A stretch of DNA of 27,441 nt from Bacteroidota bacterium (GTDB lineage Bacteria; Bacteroidota; Ignavibacteria; Kapaibacteriales; UBA2268): positions 1-27,441 of the forward strand of contig JAJRPT010000113.1 in assembly GCA_024280675.1 (NCBI GenBank), given 5' to 3'. The notes beneath the pieces were generated by a model that saw nothing but the letters and a program-made list of their open reading frames with translations, was not told where the DNA came from and did no database searches. Both the position numbers and the translations under genes were made by a program. Below are positions 13,206 through 22,900 of this stretch, piece after piece; positions within the stretch are counted from its first letter, which is position 1; each line of letters opens with the position of its first letter.

Positions 13206-16200
13206 TTATTTCATTATAATAACTTTGGTCACACTAGAGTTTGCACCAGCATTCATCTTCAGAATATATTGTCCATTTGGAAGAGTGCTGAAATAGTCGT
13301 AAGCATTGTTAATATTGTGGCTTCCAGCTGAGTAGTTTTGACTAGAAATATCAGCTACTTTGTTGCCAATATTGTCGTAGAGACTTAGAGTTACAAAAGA
13401 GCTCTTTGGCAATGTAAATGAAATTTTTACATTTGCATTTACAACTGGGTTCTGTGCCACCGTCAAGTCGAAAACATTGTTATAGCCGCCGGCCGATGAT
13501 ACAGCAGATTTTATGACTTTAACTTGATCGGCAAGAGTGGAAGCGATTTCAACATTTCCAGAAGTTCCCTTTTGGATTATTCCAAGCTCTTTGCCACTCA
13601 TTGCGTCAAAGAATGTGTAATTGTAGCGAGCATCATCGATAGACAATGTTATTGGATATGAGATAGCCTGCATACTGATTACCGTTGAATAAGCATTATC
13701 AATGTTGCTTCCACGATTGAATCTAACATCAAACATGGCTTCGAGTGGTTTGGGTGGCATTTCATTATAAGAAATATTTTCATCCGAACTTAAATACAGC
13801 TTGCCATGATTCTGTCCATTATCTTTAATGCTGATAACTTCTGAGTTGTCATAGATTTCTTGCCTTTGATTGTATTTGTTTGCCGATCCACCTCCAGTCA
13901 AATCAGTCTCGACACTATAGTATCCATTGCCATCGACGTTAATCCAATAACCCAGACCAGGAAGCAATTCAAAGACTTCGTCATAGCCTTCTCCATTTGT
14001 ATAACCCCATACACCGTACAGTTCAGTGTGATCGGTTGTAGGAGTTGGGCTGCCCATGAATGGATCAAATGTGATTTCTGATGTAGCAACTGGTACACTC
14101 AAGGCACCAACTGTATTCCAACCTGGGTAAACTCGTGGAGCGTTGCCTTTGTCAAGAGATATTTCGTTAATGTAAGTACCGGCAAATTGTTTGTCTACTT
14201 GTGCTGCAAATTTCACGAAGTACCCAACGCCTTCCTCCAAGATTGATTCAGCTTGAGGAACATTGTTTCTGTATCTAATCGGCAATATCGTAGCGAATTG
14301 ATAAACTTTGTCGTATTGAGTGTTAATTGGTTTTACTGGTAGAGATAGTAAGTTCCATCCTTGTTTAATAATCGGCATATCATTTTCGTCAAGGTATTCA
14401 ATTACTTTTGGAAGCGTGTACTCGATTAGGAAATCATCAACATTTGGATCTTGGATAGCAAATGTTTGCACTCCATTCCCATGTTTTTCTGCGTCCCACA
14501 TACTGACCGAAGGAAACACCTGACCGTTTTCTGTATCACGGATAAATAACTGAGCACCTGGCAAGAAGTCATTAGTATTCCATTTTACGACTATAGGGTA
14601 GTTGTCATCACCGTCTTCTTTAAACTTAACATAGTAGATAATAGATTGATTAGTATCAGCACTTGAACGAATGTCACGTGATGTGGTGTGTGGTGTTTCG
14701 TCTGTAGCAGACCAATCTCCAAATCCATTTGCTACGAGCAAATCTTGCTGTGTCTGCTCATCATCGCCAAAGTCTTCAACGGCATTACCATTTTTATCTA
14801 GTGGGTAAAAGCGTGCGCCAAATCCAGATATATCGACATCAAAAGCATGTTCGCCATAAAGAGTATCAACTCCATTGGTAGCTCTGTCACCTGTTCCAAA
14901 CACCATATCAACAGCGTCTCCAACTATGCCACGGGAATTACTGATTGTCAGCTTCATACCGTGTGTGTCGTTGTTTACATTAAGTGTACCCTCTTGAGCC
15001 GATTTAAAGTAAATGAATGTGACTTTGAGTCTCACAGGAGAATTAAGCATTTCAGGTGATTCGAATGTTATGTATCCAGTGTAAATTCCATTATTCTCTT
15101 CATCGCCTTCTGCTGGAGCAAGCTTCGATGCGTCGCATTGGATTTCAAGTTGAACGGATTTGCCGTCGCCTGTAGGAGGTGCTTCCATTGTTGATAATTG
15201 AGAATTGGTTAAAGTTCCCTTGTCCAGCCAGTTCATTGTTCCCTTGCGACTGAAACCACTGTTGAGACCTGCTCTACGGGTTACACCAGGTATAATTACT
15301 GGTTTAAATTCTAACCATTCTTCTGAGGATTTTACAGTGATATGCTTCATGATCAAACCGTCCATGTTCTCGTCGATGCGTACCTCGCAAATACGTGAAC
15401 CGATTGTAAAGTTTTCGTCATCGGCCGTGATTGGGTCTTTAATTTCCCATTCAACCTTCCAGCCTTCTTCTGAAAGAATTTCATTCCCGCCGTCGTCAAG
15501 AAGTGGTCCAACTGCAGGTGATTGCCCGATAAATCTGTTAATGTTGAACTCTAGAGGTGGAACTTGGTCTTTGATGTATAAATATATCATGCCTGGTAAA
15601 ACTGGCTCGTTGAATGCCATGTAATTAGGAGATAATTTATAATTATTCATTCCCGCAAGACCAGGGAAAAGATCATCATCAAAATCCATCCAATATTCAT
15701 AATATGGGTTGGGTGGAGTTTTATCTAGTGGATAAAATACTTCGTAGAAGTTGTCGCCATTTGCTTTTACTGAATATGGTCTTTGTTCGATAAAAGGTAA
15801 TTCTTTTGTTGCGATTCTGTTGTTATAACGAATTGTATCGTTGTCGATTATGATTTGAGATACAGCAGAACCAGTGCCAAAGTTTCCTTGGGTAGGTAAG
15901 ACTTTGAATTTCAAATACATTAAAATCTGCCATCCACTTGTCTCAGGAAGTGAGAGGTTGGAAGAAGAAGCAACGACTTTAACTTGCATTCCATTTTGTA
16001 GGTCAGTCGGTATAGGATCACGGATATAGGACATATACCGGTTAGTTCTTTGTGGTGAAGCAGAAATATCGAAACCCTCTGCAAGGCACGGCTCGTCTTC
16101 ATCTGTGTATGGCAAGCCCGCATCTACAAAGACTTTTGGGTGATCGGTTGTAAATCCAACAAATTCTAGTGCATTTTTGTGATACAATAAGGAAAATTGA

Positions 16201-16532
16201 AAACTCTTGATGGGTTTAGCATCAAAGAGAACTGTATCACCTGCAAGAGGATCATGTGGATTTGGGACAGGGTAGTTTTTCCATTTAGAATTATCCATGA
16301 AAATTGGAATCAGTAGTTCCTTCTCTCCATTGTGGGCATAAGAAGTCCAAATTCTACTATCTGGATACCAGCGATCATTGTAGCCGTCACCACCACTAAC
16401 ACTCAGCAGTGGGAACTGTGGGGCATTTGTTTGGGCTATGATTTGTTGAAAATTGCTTCCAATCATCACTATAGTGATGGCTAGGGCAAATAGAATGTGT
16501 ATGCTTTTTCTCTGCAACTTAAATTGCTTCAT
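13206..16532 (-). CDS. Large secreted multidomain protein, cohesin-like N-terminus and T9SS sorting domain
   Basis: A 1108-residue surface protein. Signal peptide about 1-34 (cleavage after IIAQ). Residues about 72-245 look like a cohesin-type beta-sandwich: an IKSFQFSLLYHKNALEFVGF strand pair, and later WQILMYLKFKVLP. Residues about 270-530 are beta-rich and unassigned. Residues about 561-704 form a module (FGARFYPL, YPIVVKWN, LFIRD) that resembles one in the 2429-residue protein. Two GWN-type repeats follow at about 722-880 (GWNLLSLPV, GVGYFVKF; GWNTVGALSV, GLGYWINV). The T9SS sorting domain occupies about 1020-1108 (FTLPKSSFVTLSLYDNIGNK, GQYILKMN). The ATG at 16532 has AAAGGTG upstream. 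It is last in the four-gene operon, 27 bp after the 391-residue gene, and is followed by two hairpins and a terminator. The cohesin call rests on pattern only. Confidence 0.85.
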   Translation of the reverse strand: MKQFKLQRKSIHILFALAITIVMIGSNFQQIIAQTNAPQFPLLSVSGGDGYNDRWYPDSRIWTSYAHNGEKELLIPIFMDNSKWKNYPVPNPHDPLAGDTVLFDAKPIKSFQFSLLYHKNALEFVGFTTDHPKVFVDAGLPYTDEDEPCLAEGFDISASPQRTNRYMSYIRDPIPTDLQNGMQVKVVASSSNLSLPETSGWQILMYLKFKVLPTQGNFGTGSAVSQIIIDNDTIRYNNRIATKELPFIEQRPYSVKANGDNFYEVFYPLDKTPPNPYYEYWMDFDDDLFPGLAGMNNYKLSPNYMAFNEPVLPGMIYLYIKDQVPPLEFNINRFIGQSPAVGPLLDDGGNEILSEEGWKVEWEIKDPITADDENFTIGSRICEVRIDENMDGLIMKHITVKSSEEWLEFKPVIIPGVTRRAGLNSGFSRKGTMNWLDKGTLTNSQLSTMEAPPTGDGKSVQLEIQCDASKLAPAEGDEENNGIYTGYITFESPEMLNSPVRLKVTFIYFKSAQEGTLNVNNDTHGMKLTISNSRGIVGDAVDMVFGTGDRATNGVDTLYGEHAFDVDISGFGARFYPLDKNGNAVEDFGDDEQTQQDLLVANGFGDWSATDETPHTTSRDIRSSADTNQSIIYYVKFKEDGDDNYPIVVKWNTNDFLPGAQLFIRDTENGQVFPSVSMWDAEKHGNGVQTFAIQDPNVDDFLIEYTLPKVIEYLDENDMPIIKQGWNLLSLPVKPINTQYDKVYQFATILPIRYRNNVPQAESILEEGVGYFVKFAAQVDKQFAGTYINEISLDKGNAPRVYPGWNTVGALSVPVATSEITFDPFMGSPTPTTDHTELYGVWGYTNGEGYDEVFELLPGLGYWINVDGNGYYSVETDLTGGGSANKYNQRQEIYDNSEVISIKDNGQNHGKLYLSSDENISYNEMPPKPLEAMFDVRFNRGSNIDNAYSTVISMQAISYPITLSIDDARYNYTFFDAMSGKELGIIQKGTSGNVEIASTLADQVKVIKSAVSSAGGYNNVFDLTVAQNPVVNANVKISFTLPKSSFVTLSLYDNIGNKVADISSQNYSAGSHNINNAYDYFSTLPNGQYILKMNAGANSSVTKVIIMK

Positions 16533-16559
16533 AAGTACACCTTTATAAATAGTTGATAA

Positions 16560-17735
16560 TTAATTAATGATTATTTTCTTAAATTTCTTTTCCATCTTGT
16601 CCGTTACATAAGTAATGAAGTAAACAGACCTCGTTTTATTTTCTAAATTTAGCGATTGACCTTTGAGAAGAAATTCTTTTTCGTAGACAATTCTTCCTTG
16701 CAAGTCAATACATTTTATATCACGAATATTCTTTGTTGCCCTTAACTTATTGCCAAACAGCTCAAAGCTATTGTCTTGGTCACCACCGAACACATTTCCT
16801 GGATTAGGCCTGGTGACTAACTTAGTGTCGAATACTTCGGTTTCAATCGTTTTTATACAATTACATTCGTTAAAAAGAACATTTTTTATTTCAAACTGAG
16901 AATAATTAATTATATCATTCTTAGTTTTGTTTTCAATTTCATTATTGCCAATCTCAAACTCTATCCAAATATCTTCGTTTGCAGTAAAGTCAATCTCGAG
17001 TTTAAGCAATGAGTCGCCCAATCCTTCGTCATTTATTTCAACATTATCCGAATGAGTATAAGTCATGATAAACATATCTGGATTTGAACTCTCTATCTCG
17101 AAACTCAGCCACTCCAAAAATTTGTATTCCCCAATATTTAAATTTAGAGTGATAGTGTTTTTTTCATCATTCAAATTTAATGTGTCCCCATCGAAACCAA
17201 ACCTTGCAATCCTTTCCGGTGCTTCCTTTACGATAGATTTTACATCTAGTCTTATTTCAGAGGCTTGTTCGGTTTCGACGGGACCAACATAATCGGTGCC
17301 TAAATACAAATCCCTTATCTCAAAAACTGCGTCGGTGCAAATCCCATCTCTGTATAAAAAAGAGAAGTTCACCAGTGGTTTGTTTCCCGAGGCTGCTTTA
17401 ACAATTCCTGTGGTGCCACCACTACTTGATATAAAGCCACTACCTCCGCTTGTGTAATTTTGCTCACCCCATATTTCCACAAGTGTGTTGTTGTAGCTTA
17501 CACCCGGTGAGTAAACAACGTTTGTGTCGTATTCCATTGAAATTTCGTATTCAAAGAGCTTGTCTTCTTTTTTTACCTCGCCAAGGTAAAGTGCTACTTC
17601 TAAGCGTTTGTTTGCCTGTGAACAATGATCTAGTGATCTGCCCAGTTGAAGTTTCGGGGTAGAACCCTCTGCACTTGACACCCAGACAAGCAGTATCAAT
17701 ATGCAGAAGATTATATTTTTCCCGAAATTGTTCAT
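16560..17735 (-). CDS. Secreted protein with cohesin-like domain and T9SS-type C-terminus
   Basis: A 391-residue exported protein. Signal peptide about 1-24 (NIIFCILILLVWVSSAEG). Residues about 40-165 show a cohesin-like pattern: LFEYEISMEYDTNVVYSPGV, a glycine/serine-rich loop (GGSGFISSSGG), LVNFSFLY and a final FEIRDLYLG. The middle is a second beta-rich region. The tail at about 310-391 begins RPNPGNVFGG and has IRDIKCIDLQGRIVYEKEF, SVYFITYV and KKIIIN, a divergent T9SS sorting domain lacking the usual G before (V/I)YF. It starts 7 bp after the stop of the 690-residue gene, so the two are co-transcribed and perhaps translationally coupled. Function is unknown; a binding partner of the dockerin-like neighbour is a reasonable hypothesis. 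Confidence 0.8.
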   Translation of the reverse strand: MNNFGKNIIFCILILLVWVSSAEGSTPKLQLGRSLDHCSQANKRLEVALYLGEVKKEDKLFEYEISMEYDTNVVYSPGVSYNNTLVEIWGEQNYTSGGSGFISSSGGTTGIVKAASGNKPLVNFSFLYRDGICTDAVFEIRDLYLGTDYVGPVETEQASEIRLDVKSIVKEAPERIARFGFDGDTLNLNDEKNTITLNLNIGEYKFLEWLSFEIESSNPDMFIMTYTHSDNVEINDEGLGDSLLKLEIDFTANEDIWIEFEIGNNEIENKTKNDIINYSQFEIKNVLFNECNCIKTIETEVFDTKLVTRPNPGNVFGGDQDNSFELFGNKLRATKNIRDIKCIDLQGRIVYEKEFLLKGQSLNLENKTRSVYFITYVTDKMEKKFKKIIIN

Positions 17736-17742
17736 TGTCTTG

Positions 17743-19815
17743 TTATTTTAGAATGTTAATCTTACCAGAGTAGTTGCCCATATCGCCTTCGATACGATAG
17801 AAGTAAACTCCACTAGGGTTTGATAAAGTATTCCATTGGAAATTCATAGTAAGGCCTGCTTCAAAATTATTTGAACCAAGGTCTGCTACTAAATTACCCA
17901 TCATATCATAAATAGATGCAGCATAGACACCGTCTTTGTCGAAGCGGCATTCTAGTGTGACACCAGATTGATTGTTGTGTACAATTATTTTCTCACCGTA
18001 ATTCTCCAATGAAGATGAAGATTTGTTTAGTGTGATAGTTTTGTTGTCTAATTCAATTCCATCAAGGCGTATCCCGCTCACATCGACAGTGTTTTTGTCA
18101 GTTATTAGTTCAATTACAGCAATTGGTTTTGTAGATGTATAATCTGCATCAGACACAATTACCATATTGCCAGCGTGATAATCCGATAATATGATGTTAG
18201 AATTTTCATTAGCTGCACTTACATCGCTAATCTTTGCATCTGTTTTCAAACGCAAGCTAATACCGTCTTGTACAATTCCATTTGCGTAAACAGGAATAGT
18301 GTAAGTGTTTTTAGCAGTTTTGATTGCATCACCAAAATTAATACCAGATGCCAATGGCTCTAGGTTAGAAGATTTATTGAAATTGATGTCCTTATAGCCA
18401 ATGATGTCGTAAATCCAAGGCAGTTGAGTGATTTGGACAGATAAGTAAGCGACTATCATAGAAGCGTCACGTTCATTTGCTTGCCAGTATACTTGTGTAA
18501 GGGATGGCACTTCTGCAGGGATTGAATCGTTCCAGTTGTAGCTTCTTGTAGGGATGTTACGTTTGACAATTGAATCGTCAGGAACGAGAATATCATCTGC
18601 ATTATCAAGTGTAAAGGTGCTTGCAACTGGTGTTGTTTGATCGACCAATACTAATATATCAGGATCGGCTAAAGAAGGAAGAAGCTCAACTGTTCTGCCC
18701 TGATCATCGACATATTTGTAGGGTGGAGCACCGATTGTGGTACGTAACCAAATTGCTGTGTCCAAAAGAGCAAAGCGTCCGTCATGGTTTACATCGGCAT
18801 GGTAGGCGTGTCGCCCTCGAACACTGTCAAGTGCTGTTTCTGTTGCTACAGAACGCAATATTGCACGTACATCGGCAAATGTTACGAAACGATTTTGTGG
18901 TTCTCCATAGTGTCTGAAACCAAAGCCGTGTGAGAGGTCAGTGTCACCATCGCCCCATGAGGCAAATAATGTGCTCACTGGGAAATGTGTGAAAAGTATT
19001 TTCAGATTTGTACCGCCGGATGGTTGCCATACACTTGATTTTATTCGTGAATCACTTGGAGTACATCCTCCAAGGTCAAGTGTATCGTTGCAAAGACCGT
19101 TTAAAAAGTCTGCTTTTGCCACAGATCCGCCATCGCCTTTAAGACCGATTGATGCACCTTCGGTGATAACGGTTCCGCCCATTCCACCATTTACAAGTCC
19201 GTATGAGAATTCAATATCTCCTTGATTTGTAAGGATAGAGCTAGATTTGAAAAATTTCATTTGGAAATTACCAATGCTTGATGGGAAGAAGTTCCCCGCA
19301 ACTGCGTTCATGTTAATATTTTTCCATTCGACGGTTACACTTTCGCTTGTCTTTTGGATTAATATTTTTGATACTGTGTATCCGCCTGTTATGTCGGTTC
19401 TGTAGAAGTGGTCACCCCAAAATGGTGCAATCACGTTTTTTGCGTAAGTAGATAGTGCATTTTCAAATAGACCATCTGAATTTCTTTGGCTAAGATTAAG
19501 CGGCGGTTCAAAGGTTACAAAACCATTGACGCAAATCCACATTTTATTCCTATTAGTTCCTGCAAAATTGTAACCCCAATCAAGGTCTACTTCGTAGTAA
19601 CCGTCTCTTTGGTCTGTAACCATTGCTGGGTATCTTTGAAAACTACTAGCAGGGATGACGCTTGTACCACCCTCGCCCTCGATAGATTGGTAGTTAGAAC
19701 CTGCATCACCATAGACGGTGACCGATTTAAACTCGACACTTAGTGTCGCAAACATGCTGGCTGGTAGTGCAAAAAACACTAATAGCAAAACATATTTCAT
19801 TTTATTTAATTTCAT
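17743..19815 (-). CDS. Secreted protein with dockerin-like EF-hand pair and T9SS sorting domain
   Basis: A 690-residue protein. I chose the ATG at 19815 because GGAG lies eight bases upstream; ATGs at 19851 and 19800 lack this. Signal peptide about 6-23 (cleavage after SMFA). The N-terminal third (to about 280) is a beta-rich domain reading WICVNGFVTFEPP and APFWGDHFYRTD, a lectin- or nidogen-like pattern. At about 285-360 is a dockerin-like pair: a degenerate first loop followed by FVTFADVRAILRSV, then a canonical YHADVNHDGRFALLDTAIWL with D-x-N-x-D-G calcium ligands. More beta-rich sequence follows, then the T9SS tail at about 608-690 (CRFDKDGVYAASIYDMMGN, SGVYFYRIEG, KINILK). It is second in the operon. 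Dockerin in the sense of calcium-binding is well supported; its partner is not known. Confidence 0.86.
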   Translation of the reverse strand: MKLNKMKYVLLLVFFALPASMFATLSVEFKSVTVYGDAGSNYQSIEGEGGTSVIPASSFQRYPAMVTDQRDGYYEVDLDWGYNFAGTNRNKMWICVNGFVTFEPPLNLSQRNSDGLFENALSTYAKNVIAPFWGDHFYRTDITGGYTVSKILIQKTSESVTVEWKNINMNAVAGNFFPSSIGNFQMKFFKSSSILTNQGDIEFSYGLVNGGMGGTVITEGASIGLKGDGGSVAKADFLNGLCNDTLDLGGCTPSDSRIKSSVWQPSGGTNLKILFTHFPVSTLFASWGDGDTDLSHGFGFRHYGEPQNRFVTFADVRAILRSVATETALDSVRGRHAYHADVNHDGRFALLDTAIWLRTTIGAPPYKYVDDQGRTVELLPSLADPDILVLVDQTTPVASTFTLDNADDILVPDDSIVKRNIPTRSYNWNDSIPAEVPSLTQVYWQANERDASMIVAYLSVQITQLPWIYDIIGYKDINFNKSSNLEPLASGINFGDAIKTAKNTYTIPVYANGIVQDGISLRLKTDAKISDVSAANENSNIILSDYHAGNMVIVSDADYTSTKPIAVIELITDKNTVDVSGIRLDGIELDNKTITLNKSSSSLENYGEKIIVHNNQSGVTLECRFDKDGVYAASIYDMMGNLVADLGSNNFEAGLTMNFQWNTLSNPSGVYFYRIEGDMGNYSGKINILK

Positions 19816-19865
19816 TTTAATCACTCCGATATTTATTAATTTATTTTTCATATTTATTTATTCTG

Positions 19866-19923
19866 CCAAGTGGTGCTGGTGTTAAAAAGATTTGCACATC
19901 TCCCCGAACACCAGCCCTATTGG
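19866..19923 (-). other. Intercistronic hairpin between the first two operon genes
   Basis: GCTGGTGTT (19875-19883) is complementary to AACACCAGC (19907-19915), and flanking CCAA (19866-19869) pairs with TTGG (19920-19923). There is no U-tract after it on the minus strand. It may be a partial terminator, or an mRNA processing or stability element that lowers expression of downstream genes relative to the giant first gene. Confidence 0.7.
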
Positions 19924-19932
19924 TTTATCTAT

Positions 19933-22900
19933 TTATTTTATAACTCGTATCGGGTAAGTTGAATTTACACCGTCAGCCGTCATTTGGATAAGGTATGCTC
20001 CTGATGAAAGATTAACATCTTTCCAATCGAAGCTGTTATCACCCATTTGGAAGTACCCGCTATGTATCTCAGCAATCCTAGAACCCACATTGTCATAGAG
20101 AACAAATTCTACTAGGGATGCCTCAGGAATTGTAAAGTGAATAAGTGAATTAGTTTCAACTGGGTTTGGACTTACTGATAAGACTCCAAATCCTTCTGAA
20201 TTCAAATAGTTACCAGCACTTGAGAATACTCCACGAACATCATATTCTATGTTGATTGCATTGACGGCACGGTTTGTAGTAGTAACTGTTATAATATTAC
20301 CCTCTTGTTCTACTATTTCATTTCCTTTGTATTGACCTGTAGCCATGTTCACTATGAAAATCTCACCGTTAGAGAAACCGTCACGGAGATGCCAAGTAGC
20401 ACCGTTAGGATTTCTTTCTTCGTCATCGACGCCTGGGACTGTGGTCATATCCCAAGAAATTTTAATTGGGTATTTCGAAGAAGAAGAGTTTCCACCCGGT
20501 TGAATTGGTGCAACATAGACTAACAGGAGAGTATCTGCAGCAGAAACAGGGTTTGTAGGGAATATATTTCTTCTAATTCCTTCACGCTCTGGCAGAGTCC
20601 ATCGTGCGTCGAATACGTCCGTTGGAGGTGTCGGTGGAAGTTCTGACTCGCAATAATTAACGTCAAGATTACCCATCTCACTCAAAGGTTTTCCGTCTTT
20701 TGTGTCGCCGGTAGAAACGTCTGTCCCGGATGAGATACCCCATTCTAGTATTTCAAAGTCACCATCAACATTTTCAATTCTAAGCTCTGAGACGAAATTA
20801 ACAGGTTCAGATACTTGGATTTTGTATGTGATTGTGTGTGTTGCACCATCTCTGTCTGTAACTTCAAGTGTAATAGTCACTTTCCCGTCACTGTCGGCGA
20901 TTAGTGTACCATTTGAAGAGACGGTAACTGTTGCAATGTTTCCATTGATAGATATTTCTTGGATTGTAATGCCAGATGCAGGTGAAATTACTGTATAATT
21001 TAACACATCAGGATCATCTGTTCTTTCCAAATCGATGTCTTTAATTTCTAGGTCGATTGTATAAGTTTCGCCAGATTCATAGCAGTCGGTCGATGGTATA
21101 GACAAGAATCTTGGGGCGTGATTGGTTGGCAAGACTTCCATCGTGAAGTCTCGGACAGCCGTCAAGAGATTTTCGTCGGTAACCAATACAGAAACTGTTA
21201 TTGTTTTTGGTGCGTCATTTAGACCAGGAGTTCCGTAGAGCAAACCGCTGTTTTTGTTGATTTGTAACCAATCTGGAGTTTCTCCAAGGAAATCAGTTCC
21301 GCCAACCCATTGGCCGGCTTCGGTGTAGCAAGGATCCTTAGGAATGTCGGTTTGGTCGTATAATAACTCAAATGTATGGAAATCATCATAGTTTGCATCA
21401 AAGATGAATATACGGTTAAGTGAATCAACGAGTTGTGGATTATACTTTTCGTCTTCTGTTGCATCATTGAGAACAAACTCGCCGCCAAGGTTTGGTAGTA
21501 TTTCTGGTGATACGTTAATGTAGATGTCTTGATAGATTTTAGTCTTACCACCGTGACCGTCATTGACAACGATTGTAAACATTGTGTCTAGGTTCAACGC
21601 ACCATTGTGATTGTTTACAGGAGTTAGTAAAGCTCTAGCTTCGTCTCCATCGATACGAACGTTTAATTGCCCGTTTAATGTAAAGTCATTGCCAAATGTA
21701 TCAGACTCGTCATCGGAATCATAGAATGTTAGATATTCATTTGCTAGCCAATCAGGGCGAGTTTGCATGAGTATAATATCGATGTTTCCTAAATCATCTT
21801 CTACAATAATTGAATCAATTACTTCGATGTTTCCATCACCATCGATGTACATGTTTTCGAATCCATAAGAGGTACGACCATAACGGAAGTTCCAGTTGTG
21901 AACCTTAGCAGCCCAAGCGTCTTCGAGCTCGTCATCGGTGTTAATGTCGATTTGGAAACGAAGTTTGTCGGTAAGCGATGCGATGAGTGCACCTTCTTCA
22001 TTTTCACCACACTTGCGAGCTGATGGCTCATAAATTACGATTGTGTCTAAGACGCTACCGTCTGAATAATTTCTAGTTAGAGTTTCGCTCGATGCACTCC
22101 AGTCCAACCAATATGGAACCGAGTCGGCAACGAATATCTTAAACTCATAACCTGTGAAATATGCACCATTTGCACCTAAGTCTATAGTATCTTGTTGTAA
22201 AAATCTAGCATTTGTTGTGTCGTATGATTGTGCGTGGAAATAATCAGGGAATAGTTCGATTAGTTGTGCTAGTGTATCATTGTCATCGCTCCAACCAAAT
22301 GTTTCTTTTAATGAATCCAAAGTTCTGAAATGAGGTGGGAAGCTAAGAGCGGCAACCATTACAGTCTCGCCACCCGGAACTACATAAGGATTGACTGGGG
22401 TTCCAGTAAATGAAATGTAGCCGTTAGCACCATCTTTTTCGTCTTCGTATAAAGTATCTACCATTAGCCAGTTATTGAGACCATCTCCGGGTTGAAGATT
22501 CCACCTGTATGTGAGATAAGTAAATGAACTGCTTGAATGGTCGAATATTGCACGTGGATCGTAATAGTTATTAGAATCTACAGCAGTAATGTCTAATATG
22601 TGGTCACGACCACGTAGGTCTTCGTCTTCGTGCAATGAGTATTCACGATTGAATACTGGGTAAGATCTGTCTTCGGCAACCATTACTGTATTGAGTAATT
22701 CTACCATATAAAGAGTATCAGACAAGCCTGCATCGATACGGTCTTGAAGTTCAGAAGGACGTATAACTTGGATAGTATCAGTTTGTAGTGTTACAACATC
22801 ACCAGTAAATTCTGGTGCTTCTACACCTTGAGTAATTTCAAATGAAATTCCACCCTCGTAGGCTGCAACTGATCCTTCTTTCCAAAGCTTTGTTCTGGAT

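Noticed and set aside
12800..18700. Many plus-strand open frames of 60-140 codons opposite the large secreted-protein genes
   Set aside because: They are antisense shadows without signal peptides, recognisable motifs or ribosome-binding sites.
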